A program made the position numbers and the translations under genes. This document shows, piece by piece, positions 32,911 to 39,603 of a DNA stretch of 41,830 bases. Source of the DNA: Rhodobacterales bacterium (lineage in GTDB: Bacteria > Pseudomonadota > Alphaproteobacteria > Rhodobacterales > Rhodobacteraceae); NCBI GenBank assembly GCA_026400325.1, contig JAPLPF010000209.1, positions 12,577 through 54,406 on the forward strand, read 5' to 3'. The notes under the pieces are model-generated. The model ran no database searches and was not told the DNA's origin. It saw nothing but the letters and a program-made list of their open reading frames with translations. The first letter of the stretch is position 1. Each line of letters starts with the position of its first letter.

Positions 32911-33354
32911 ATGACAGGAGATCATCATGCCATCCACCCTGCTATCTCCACGATCGACATCGCCGCCAGCCCGGACCGGGTCTGGCAGGTCCTGACCGAC
33001 TTTCCGTCCTGGTCTGGCTGGAACCCCTTCATCCGCCACATCGAGGGCAACCTGACCCCCGGCTCCCGCCTTGTGACCCGGATGTATCCCGCAGGCGACA
33101 AGCCCCGCACGTTCCGGCCCGTGGTTGAAGCCTGTGTGCCGGGGGAAAGCTTTGCCTGGCGCGGGCGGCTGGCGATACCCGGCCTTTTCGACGGGCATCA
33201 CCAGTTCAGGCTGACCCCCATTGCGTCGGGAACCCGGCTTGTCCATCAGGAGCAGTTCACGGGGCTTTTGCTTCTGGTGGTGGACGTCGAACGCTTCCGC
33301 GCCGACTTCATCGCCATGAACAACGCGTTGAAAGCCCAAGCCGAGGCAACCTAA
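32911..33354 (+). CDS. SRPBCC-domain protein (polyketide cyclase/START-like)
   Basis: A protein of about 147 residues with the SRPBCC fold: STIDIAASPDRVWQVLTDFPSWSGWNPFIRHIEG is the standard start, and HQFRLTPIASGTRLVHQEQFTGLL a later strand pair. Such proteins bind lipophilic ligands in a deep pocket. The ATG at 32911 is in frame but has no ribosome-binding site. A better ATG at 32927, with AGGAG six bases before it, is one base out of frame; restoring a base would give MPxIHPAISTIDIAASP. It overlaps the LysE gene by four bases at the 3' ends. Confidence 0.85.
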   Translation: MTGDHHAIHPAISTIDIAASPDRVWQVLTDFPSWSGWNPFIRHIEGNLTPGSRLVTRMYPAGDKPRTFRPVVEACVPGESFAWRGRLAIPGLFDGHHQFRLTPIASGTRLVHQEQFTGLLLLVVDVERFRADFIAMNNALKAQAEAT

Positions 33355-33944
33355 AGTCGCAGGACCGGGATCAGCGACAGCACCAGAAGGACGGCCATCG
33401 TCCAGTTGAAGGTGCGCAAACGGCCCGGGTCCTGCAGCCAGCCACGGATGCCCTGACCGGCAGCCGCCCAGACCGTGACTGACGGCAGGTTCACGCAGGC
33501 AAAGACGGCCGCCACCAATGCCACCTCGCCCACCCGACCACCGGGCGCATAGGCCGCAACCGCGCCCAGCGCCATCGCCCAGGCCTTTGGATTGACCCAT
33601 TGAAACGCCGCCGCCTGCAGGAAGGTCAGGGGCTTGCCACCTGACTGCCCCTCGCCCGGGGCGGCGGCATGGGCGATCTTCCAGGCCAGCCACAGCATGT
33701 AGGCGACCGACAGGACCTTCAGCATCAGCCCCGCCCGGGGTGAGGCATGGATCGCCCCTGCCACCCCCAGGCCCAGCAGGAACACCATCAGCGAATGGCC
33801 GACACTGATCCCCAGCATGTGCGGCACCGTCCGGCGCAGCCCGAAGTTCACGCCGCTGGCGAGCAGCATCATGTTGTTCGGTCCCGGCGTGACCGAGGTG
33901 ACAAAGGCAAAGCCCAGAAGGGCGATCAAAAGCTCATGCGTCAT
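33351..33944 (-). CDS. LysE/RhtB-family amino-acid exporter
   Basis: A 197-residue inner-membrane exporter with about six hydrophobic segments. FAFVTSVTPGPNNMMLLASGVNFG is the hallmark N-terminus of the LysE translocator family (SxTPGPN), and FQWVNPKAWAMALGAVAAY is the second conserved part. It exports amino acids or derivatives. It is divergent from an Lrp/AsnC regulator gene, with operator-like repeats between them; regulation by that protein in response to an amino acid is likely. Confidence 0.93.
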   Translation of the reverse strand: MTHELLIALLGFAFVTSVTPGPNNMMLLASGVNFGLRRTVPHMLGISVGHSLMVFLLGLGVAGAIHASPRAGLMLKVLSVAYMLWLAWKIAHAAAPGEGQSGGKPLTFLQAAAFQWVNPKAWAMALGAVAAYAPGGRVGEVALVAAVFACVNLPSVTVWAAAGQGIRGWLQDPGRLRTFNWTMAVLLVLSLIPVLRL

Positions 33945-33948
33945 GTGC

Positions 33949-34013
33949 GCAATCCTGCACCGCATCCTGCGCCTGCGGATTGCAAAGATGCAGGAAGATG
34001 GGCTATTCCTGCA
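33949..34013. promoter_or_regulatory. Operator-like inverted repeats between lysE-type exporter and Lrp gene
   Basis: GCAATCC (33949-33955) mirrors GGATTGC (33977-33983), and TGCAGGAA (33989-33996) mirrors TTCCTGCA (34006-34013) across nine bases. Repeated ATCCTGC and TTGCA words fill the stretch. Arrays of this sort are typical of Lrp/AsnC sites. Confidence 0.6.
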
Positions 34014-34017
34014 ACAA

Positions 34018-34470
34018 ATGACGAAGCTTGATGAAATCGACCACCGCATATTGCGCGAATTGTCCCGGGACGCGCGCCAGCCCAACCTTGCCCTGGCCGA
34101 GAGGGTCGGCCTGTCGCCATCGGCCTGCCTGCGCCGGGTGCAGGCCCTTGAACGCGCCGGGGTGATCAAGGCCTACCGCGCCGTGCTTGACCCAGAAAAG
34201 CTTGGCCTCGGCTTTGTGGCCTATGTCACCGTCGGCCTCAATTCTCATACCAAAGCGGCGCAAGAGGCTTTTGAACGCGCCGTCGCCCGCGCCCCGCAAG
34301 TGCGGGAGTGTCACAACATCACCGGCACCGTCGAATACCTGCTGCGGATCGAAACCGCCGATCTTGCGGCCTACAAGCACTGGCATACCGATGTGCTGGG
34401 CGTGCTGCCACAGGTCCAGTCGATCACGACCTTCGTGGTGATGGGCAGCCCGAAGGATGACCGGGCGTAG
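34018..34470 (+). CDS. Lrp/AsnC-family transcriptional regulator
   Basis: A 150-residue regulator: DEIDHRILRELSRDARQPNLALAERVGLSPSACLRRVQALERAGVI is the Lrp-type winged HTH with its SxxxCLRRV recognition helix, and the C-terminal RAM effector domain contains VRECHNITGTVEYLLRIET. The start at 34018 (MTKLDEIDHRIL) is the usual N-terminus. It is divergent from the LysE-type exporter and probably senses an amino acid. The YefM/YoeB promoter begins ten bases after its stop. Confidence 0.93.
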   Translation: MTKLDEIDHRILRELSRDARQPNLALAERVGLSPSACLRRVQALERAGVIKAYRAVLDPEKLGLGFVAYVTVGLNSHTKAAQEAFERAVARAPQVRECHNITGTVEYLLRIETADLAAYKHWHTDVLGVLPQVQSITTFVVMGSPKDDRA

Positions 34471-34479
34471 CCTGAACCC

Positions 34480-34509
34480 TTGACATGTACAGGATTCTGT
34501 ACATATGTT
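34480..34509 (+). promoter_or_regulatory. Promoter and TGTACA operators of the toxin-antitoxin operon
   Basis: TTGACA (34480-34485) and TATGTT (34504-34509), 18 bases apart, form a promoter. Between and over them lie two TGTACA sites (34486-34491 and 34498-34503), centres 12 bases apart, inside the inverted repeat ATGTACA-GGATTC-TGTACAT. TGTACA is the known core recognised by YefM in E. coli, where the paired sites are similarly spaced. Confidence 0.8.
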
Positions 34510-34522
34510 GTGAACTTCTCAA

Positions 34523-34558
34523 AGTCACACCGCTCATCTCAGTCACATCGCTCATCTC
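34523..34558 (+). repeat. Two 18-base tandem repeats in the toxin-antitoxin leader
   Basis: agtcacaccgctcatctc is followed directly by the same unit with one change (C to T). It lies between the promoter and the antitoxin ATG at 34569, in the transcribed leader. Confidence 0.85.
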
Positions 34559-34568
34559 CAGAGTATCC

Positions 34569-34850
34569 ATGCAAATCCTGACTTATACTGATGCCAGAAA
34601 CAGCTTGGCGAACACCTTGGACCGCGTGGTTCAAGATCGCGAAGCGGCTGTCATCACCAGAACTGGAAGAGAGTCTGTGGTCATGGTGGCGAAAAGCGAA
34701 TGGGATGCAATCCAGACCACGCTTCATCTGCTCTCTTCCCCGCGCAACGCGACCCGCCTTCACCAAGCCATTGCAGAGCTTGATGCCGGAGGAGGCCAAG
34801 TGAGAGAGCTGACTGGTGAAGACAAGATTCGCGTCCCAGGGGTGGGATGA
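34569..34850 (+). CDS. yefM: Antitoxin of the Phd/YefM family
   Basis: A 93-residue antitoxin that should bind and neutralise the YoeB-type toxin encoded next and repress the operon with it. The N-terminus MQILTYTDARNSLANTLDRVVQDREAAVITR is the DNA-binding/dimerisation domain, with the characteristic VVMVAKSEWDAIQTTLHLLSSPRNATRL in the middle. The C-terminal tail contacts the toxin. The toxin gene begins 35 bases before the antitoxin stop. Confidence 0.92.
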   Translation: MQILTYTDARNSLANTLDRVVQDREAAVITRTGRESVVMVAKSEWDAIQTTLHLLSSPRNATRLHQAIAELDAGGGQVRELTGEDKIRVPGVG

Positions 34851-35082
34851 CCATGAGTACTGGCAAGGGTCCGACCCCAGGGTCCTGACCCGTCTCAACT
34901 CACTGATCGAAGAATGCCGTCGGCACCCGTTCACCGGAACAGGAAAGCCCGAACCCCTGAAGGGCGACCTCTCGGGCTGGTGGTCCCGCCGCATCACGAG
35001 CGAACACCGTCTGGTATATCGGGTGTCCGGCTCGGGCTCCGACCAGACCCTCGACATCGCCCAGTGCCGCTATCATTGCTAG
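34816..35082 (+). CDS. yoeB: Toxin of the YoeB/Txe family, terminal Tyr replaced by Cys
   Basis: An 88-residue ribosome-dependent mRNA endoribonuclease. The GTG at 34816 yields MKTRFASQGWDDHEYWQ, matching YoeB. GKPEPLKGDLSGWWSRRITSEHRLVY includes Glu46 and Arg65, and the C-terminus CRYHC holds His87, the counterpart of E. coli His83. The final residue, Tyr84 in E. coli YoeB and implicated in catalysis, is Cys here, which may weaken the toxin. The gene overlaps the antitoxin by 35 bases. Operator sites upstream confirm the family. Confidence 0.9.
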   Translation: MKTRFASQGWDDHEYWQGSDPRVLTRLNSLIEECRRHPFTGTGKPEPLKGDLSGWWSRRITSEHRLVYRVSGSGSDQTLDIAQCRYHC

Positions 35083-35354
35083 GGGAGCTTGGGCTTCGCC
35101 TTGAATAACCCTGATGAAAGGGAGCAGCTTCGGCGCCGGGCCCGGCGTTAAGTCAGGACGCCCGAAGCGCGAAACCGACAAGGTCCACAACGGTCCTTCC
35201 GTCTCCAGCGGATTGCAGAGATGAATATTCCACAGACGCCTACGCCCAAGCCATTGAGTTCCTGATCTGGGCCGACCGGTCTGCGCCCAGACACGTCCCC
35301 GTTGCCATACCTCCGATCCTCCCCTACCTTCGCGCCCGAACATGGGAGGATCAC

Positions 35355-36644
35355 ATGACCGACAAACCGATGGGCTTCGACACCCTTTGCATCCACGCAG
35401 CCACCGCGCCGGACCCGGCGACAGGTGCCCGGCAGGTGCCGATCTACCAGACCACGGCCTATGTTTTCCGCGATGCCGACCACGCGGCCAAGCTCTTCAA
35501 CCTGCAGGAAGTGGGCTATATCTATTCGCGCCTGACCAACCCCACCGTCAGCGCTCTGGCGAACCGGGTCGTGGCGCTTGAAGGTGGTGCGGGCGGCATC
35601 GCCTGCTCATCGGGCCATGCGGCGCAGATCATGGCGCTGTTTCCGATCATGGCGCCGGGGCGCAACATTGTCGCGTCCACCCGGCTTTACGGCGGCACCA
35701 TCCAGCAGTTTTCCAACACCATCCGCAAGTTCGGCTGGTCGGCAAAGTTCGTCGATTTCGATGACCCGAAAGCGATCGAGGCCGCCATCGACGGCGACAC
35801 CCGCGCCCTGTTCTGCGAGACGATCTGCAACCCCGGCGGTGCGATCAGCGACCTTGACGCCATCGCCCGCGTCGCCAATCAGGCGCATATCCCGCTGATC
35901 GTCGACAACACCACCGCCAGCCCCTACCTTTGCCGCCCCATCGAACATGGCGCGACTCTGGTCGTCCATTCGGCCACGAAGTACCTGACCGGCAATGGCA
36001 CCGTCACGGGCGGCATCGTGGTGGACAGCGGCACCTTCAACTGGTCGGCGGATGACAAGTTCCCGTCGCTTTCCCAGCCCGAGCCAGCCTATCACGGCCT
36101 TGTCTTCCACCCCACCCTTGGCAACATGGCCTTTACCTTCCATTCCATCGCCATCGGCTTGCGTGACCTTGGGATGACGATGAACCCGCAAGGCGCGCAT
36201 TACACCCTGATGGGGATCGAGACCCTGGCCCTGCGGATGCAGCGCCATGTCGAGAACGCGCAGATCGTCGCCGACTGGCTGGAGCAGGACCCACGGGTCG
36301 GCAAGGTCACCTATCCGGGGTTGAAGTCTTCGCCGTATCACAACCTTGCCAAGATGATCACGCCCAAGGGGCCGGGTGCCCTGTTCACCTTCACGGTCAA
36401 GGGCGGATATGAGGCCTGCGTCAAGCTGATCGACAACGTCAAGCTTTTCAGCCACGTCGCCAACCTTGGCGACACGCGGTCGCTGATCATCCACTCGGCT
36501 TCGACCACCCATCGTCAGCTGTCCGAAGAGGCGCAGATCAAGGCGGGTGCCGCGCCCGATGTAGTGCGGGTCTCGATCGGGATCGAAGACGTGCGGGACA
36601 TCATCGCCGACCTCGATCAGGCATTGAAGCTGGCCACGGCCTGA
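35355..36644 (+). CDS. metY: O-acetylhomoserine sulfhydrylase (aminocarboxypropyltransferase) MetY
   Basis: A 429-residue PLP enzyme of the Cys/Met-metabolism gamma family that makes homocysteine from O-acetylhomoserine and sulfide. GFDTLCIHAATAPDPATGARQVPIYQTTAYVF is the standard N-terminus; Lys209 in VVHSATKYLTGNG is the PLP lysine; NLGDTRSLIIHSASTTH closes the active site. GGGAGGATCACATG gives a strong ribosome-binding site. The 272 bases before it (35083-35354) hold no gene; they include a 14-base palindrome CGCCGGGCCCGGCG at 35134-35147, and I see no SAM-II riboswitch consensus there. Confidence 0.94.
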   Translation: MTDKPMGFDTLCIHAATAPDPATGARQVPIYQTTAYVFRDADHAAKLFNLQEVGYIYSRLTNPTVSALANRVVALEGGAGGIACSSGHAAQIMALFPIMAPGRNIVASTRLYGGTIQQFSNTIRKFGWSAKFVDFDDPKAIEAAIDGDTRALFCETICNPGGAISDLDAIARVANQAHIPLIVDNTTASPYLCRPIEHGATLVVHSATKYLTGNGTVTGGIVVDSGTFNWSADDKFPSLSQPEPAYHGLVFHPTLGNMAFTFHSIAIGLRDLGMTMNPQGAHYTLMGIETLALRMQRHVENAQIVADWLEQDPRVGKVTYPGLKSSPYHNLAKMITPKGPGALFTFTVKGGYEACVKLIDNVKLFSHVANLGDTRSLIIHSASTTHRQLSEEAQIKAGAAPDVVRVSIGIEDVRDIIADLDQALKLATA

Positions 36645-36665
36645 ACCCGGACGCACCGACGCCGA

Positions 36666-37505
36666 TCATCCTTCCGGCAGCGGCTCCAGTGGTGGGGCCG
36701 CTGTCATCCCCTCCGGCAAGGGGGCAAGCCAGGCGACCCTCGCCGTGGCTTGCGGCATGATCCCCGGGGCCCAATCCAGTGACAGACCCAGCAGCCGGCA
36801 CGTCGGGGCCCGGTCTTCATCGCTGCAGGCGGTGGAAACTGCCTGCAGAACTTGGGAAAGGGCGGCCTCGGCACTTGCGGGTGGAACCGCGGCCTCATCA
36901 GATGCCGGGTCGGCAGGTTCGGCCGAGTCCTCAGCTTTGGAAACGTCCCCCGCGGGAAAGGGTGCGACGGTTTCGGTCCGCAGGACATGCGACGCGAGAT
37001 CCGGCAACGGCAGGTCAGATGGCGACTGGCGATAGGCAAGCTCGATCCGGAAAACGGCCGTTCCCGAAATGGCATCCACACTGCCCTTCACCACCCGGGC
37101 CGAATGGACGACGCAAACCCTGGCGACTGTGGCCGTCACGGCAGGGCAAAGGTCTTGTGCAATCATCGGCGCACGAATGTCGGCCAGAACCTCCAGATAG
37201 GGCACATCGGGCAGCTTTTCGCCGTCGGCCAGCAGGGCAGCCAACTCTGCGACCTCAGTGACCGCAACCATCCGGTCCTGCACGAATTTGTCCTGCTCCA
37301 GGAATGCACGCACATCCTCGCGCCGAACCATCCCGCCGCTGGGCGAGATGAGCCATGACTGTGGCTGCCCCGCGTTTTCCGAAGGCAAGGCTTCGGTCCC
37401 CGAAGCTGCAACGTCTTGCGGCAATCCCTGCCAGTACTGCCAACCGGCCGCTCCGAAGCCGGCAAGCATGAGGATGACACCGGTGCCGATCAGAAAACGC
37501 AGCAT
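36666..37505 (-). CDS. Membrane-anchored protein of unknown function (279 aa)
   Basis: Second gene of a two-gene operon. A single N-terminal hydrophobic segment (LIGTGVILMLAGFGAAGWQYW) without a clear cleavage site anchors a periplasmic domain. Residues ~60-175 look like a globular domain with three Cys (DLCPAVTATVARVCVVHSA and a later STACSDEDRAPTC). A Pro/Ala/Glu-rich linker at ~198-215 is followed by a second small domain. I recognise no family. Its ATG overlaps the stop of the upstream gene by one base (TGATG). It converges on metY with a 21-base gap. Confidence 0.78.
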   Translation of the reverse strand: MLRFLIGTGVILMLAGFGAAGWQYWQGLPQDVAASGTEALPSENAGQPQSWLISPSGGMVRREDVRAFLEQDKFVQDRMVAVTEVAELAALLADGEKLPDVPYLEVLADIRAPMIAQDLCPAVTATVARVCVVHSARVVKGSVDAISGTAVFRIELAYRQSPSDLPLPDLASHVLRTETVAPFPAGDVSKAEDSAEPADPASDEAAVPPASAEAALSQVLQAVSTACSDEDRAPTCRLLGLSLDWAPGIMPQATARVAWLAPLPEGMTAAPPLEPLPEG

Positions 37506-38638
37506 CAGAAATCGACCCCCTGACGCAAGCTCGCCAGATCCCCGAAGGCAAAGCTGGTGGCGATCGCCATCACGCGGGCTGCAAAGCCTTCGCCCGCTGC
37601 GAGTTGGCCCTTGATCTCGAAAAAGTCATCCTGGGTGGTCCGGATGTCCGACCCGCTGATCCGGGCATAGCTGGCCTTGGGGTCTTCCGGCCCCGGAACC
37701 GGCCCGACGACAGAAAGCGTTCCGGCGTCGAATCCTGCCCGCGTTGCGTTAGCCTTCACGCCAAAGCTGTCGCGAAACCATTGGTCATAGGCGGCAGCAC
37801 TGGCGGTGATTTCCGCAAGGCGTGAATTGCCCGTGGCCGCAGGTATCAGGCCGGCCTCGATGTCCTTGTAAAGCTGGTTGCCGGCATTCAGCCCGTAGGC
37901 TGGCGTGATGCCGCAGGCAGCGAGACCGTCGTTCAGGATCACCTCGACCGGCACAACAGGGTCAAGGTTCGCAACCCCCGCCTGGTCGCCCCCCAGAAGA
38001 ATGACCCGTTCGATCCGGGCCCCCGGGGCTGCATGGATGTTCCACATCCGGTTTCCCGGACCGGTTTCAAGCACCAGATACACCGGGGCACGCGTCTCGG
38101 TGACCGCAACGTCATAGGCCTGATAGGCAAGATCCGGAGCCACGGGCACCTTGGCCTCGCCGGTCTCACGGTATCTGTCAACCAGACCCTGCACGGCTGC
38201 CGCCAGGTCCGTGTCGTCATAGGTCACCAACGCAAGCGGCAGGTCGCTGCGACCTGCCGTGACATGTCCGACCATGCTTGCGTCCATCGGCGGTGTCAGC
38301 AGGCAGCCAAGGATTGGCCGGATAGTCGTGATCTCGGATGGCTGGTCTTCGGAAACCCGGGTCGAATAGCCCGAGATCACGTCATCACTGAACACCGGAA
38401 CATTCCCGGCAGCCGCCGCAATCGGCCCGGCAGCGACAAGACCATCGGCTGCATCAAGCAAAGCGTCCGCCGGGCTGTCACCGGCGCGCGACCCATCCCC
38501 CCCGCCCAGCGGCCCCAAAGCCTCGATCGCTGCGGGGGGAAGGACCCCCCGCAGCGTGTCCGGGCGAAGCGCCAGAAACACCAGTCCTGCCATCAGGACC
38601 GACCCGATGACCAAAATGCTGACCAGTCTACGCAGCAT
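37505..38638 (-). CDS. Membrane-anchored protein of unknown function (377 aa)
   Basis: First gene of the operon. MLRRLVSILVIGSVLMAGLVFLAL is an N-terminal anchor followed by a Gly/Ala-rich linker. The periplasmic body contains RPILGCLLTPPMDASMVGHV, then PVYLVLETGPGNRMWNIHAAPGARIERVILLGGDQAGVANLDP, then LNDGLAACGITPAYGLNAGNQLY. The alternating beta-type sequence suggests a substrate- or glycan-binding fold, but I cannot assign it. The start at 38638 is supported by AAGG upstream. The neighbour translated in coupling with it is also anchored, so they may form a complex. Confidence 0.78.
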   Translation of the reverse strand: MLRRLVSILVIGSVLMAGLVFLALRPDTLRGVLPPAAIEALGPLGGGDGSRAGDSPADALLDAADGLVAAGPIAAAAGNVPVFSDDVISGYSTRVSEDQPSEITTIRPILGCLLTPPMDASMVGHVTAGRSDLPLALVTYDDTDLAAAVQGLVDRYRETGEAKVPVAPDLAYQAYDVAVTETRAPVYLVLETGPGNRMWNIHAAPGARIERVILLGGDQAGVANLDPVVPVEVILNDGLAACGITPAYGLNAGNQLYKDIEAGLIPAATGNSRLAEITASAAAYDQWFRDSFGVKANATRAGFDAGTLSVVGPVPGPEDPKASYARISGSDIRTTQDDFFEIKGQLAAGEGFAARVMAIATSFAFGDLASLRQGVDF

Positions 38639-38692
38639 GACCTTGCCTGGACTCCTGACACCCTCGCCAGGGTCATGCCGCGCAACTTGGGC

Positions 38693-38729
38693 AAAAAAAG
38701 GCCGAAACAGCGAAATTGTTACAAATTTC
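38693..38729 (-). terminator. Possible terminator after the SIMPL gene
   Basis: Read on the minus strand, GAAATT and AATTTC (plus-strand 38712-38729) can pair around six bases, and seven T follow ten bases further on. The distance to the T tract is longer than in standard terminators, so the AT-rich repeat may equally be an operator of the downstream operon. Confidence 0.35.
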
Positions 38730-38746
38730 AGCGCCTTTGAACGAGG

Positions 38747-39442
38747 TTATTCAACCAGCTCATACTGAATGGTCACGCTGGCCGACAACCCAAGCTCGCC
38801 GCCGGCGACGGGCACGGGCGATGCCGAGGCGTCGGCCCGGAACATCGGCACCGGGTCGGTCGAGGCCCCCGCTTCGCTGATCGTGACGATCCTGCCCAGC
38901 TTCAGCCCCTCAGCCGTGGCCAGAAGTTCGGCCCTGACCCGGGCTGCGGCCACGGCCTCCTTGCGCGCGGCGTCCAGCGCGGGTTCCGGATCGGACATGC
39001 CAAAGGTCAGTCCGTTCAGGGTATTGGCCCCGTCTGTGACCGCCGCATCAAGGACGACGCCAAGCGTATCAAGGCTGCGCACCCGTACCGTAAGCTGGTT
39101 CGAGGCCGAGAATACGGTCGCTTGCGGGGTCGAGACCGACGGGTCCGACCAGACCGGAAACAGCGAAAGGTTCGATGTCTGCATGTCGCGGGCTTCTATT
39201 CCGGAAGCGGTCAGCCGGGCCATCACCGCCGCCACGGCAGCCGAGTTGGCCGCCAAGGCGGCGGCAGCAGTATCGCCCTGCGTGGTCACACCAATGGACA
39301 AGGTGGCGATGTCTGGCGCGGCTTCGACTGTACCGGTCCCGGTGACGACGATCATGGCTGCATTTGCCTGCTGTGCCACGCCGGGGGTGGCAATGGGCAT
39401 CAGGACAGCGGCAGACAGTGCAAGAGCATGGATGAGGCGCAT
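38747..39442 (-). CDS. SIMPL-domain (DUF541/Oxidative-stress-type) periplasmic protein
   Basis: A 231-residue exported protein. The signal peptide MRLIHALALSAAVLMPIATPGVAQQANA is followed by MIVVTGTGTVEAAPDIATLSIGVTTQGDTA, the SIMPL-domain start, and by RVRSLDTLGVVLDAAVTDGANTLNGLTFGMSDP in the middle. E. coli YggE is the best-known member, linked to oxidative stress; the biochemical role is unclear. The start at 39442 is preceded by AAGGAGAAG. It is divergent from the large gene at 39604 across about 160 bases. Confidence 0.92.
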   Translation of the reverse strand: MRLIHALALSAAVLMPIATPGVAQQANAAMIVVTGTGTVEAAPDIATLSIGVTTQGDTAAAALAANSAAVAAVMARLTASGIEARDMQTSNLSLFPVWSDPSVSTPQATVFSASNQLTVRVRSLDTLGVVLDAAVTDGANTLNGLTFGMSDPEPALDAARKEAVAAARVRAELLATAEGLKLGRIVTISEAGASTDPVPMFRADASASPVPVAGGELGLSASVTIQYELVE

Positions 39443-39603
39443 GGGTCTTCTCCTTGGTGAGGCGCGACAATTCAGACTTGTGACGCGCGCCGCAAGCCAA
39501 TCCTTGGCCGTTTTCCTTCCCTTCGGCGAAAAGCTGCTGTAGTTGTGCGACAACCGCCGGGGCGGCGTTCCCGCTCCCTGATTTTCCGTGTTAGACCCAC
39601 CCC

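Noticed and set aside
35083-35354. Possible SAM-II or other methionine-related riboswitch before metY
   Set aside because: The conserved pseudoknot bases of SAM-II are not seen; only a CG palindrome and short repeats are present.
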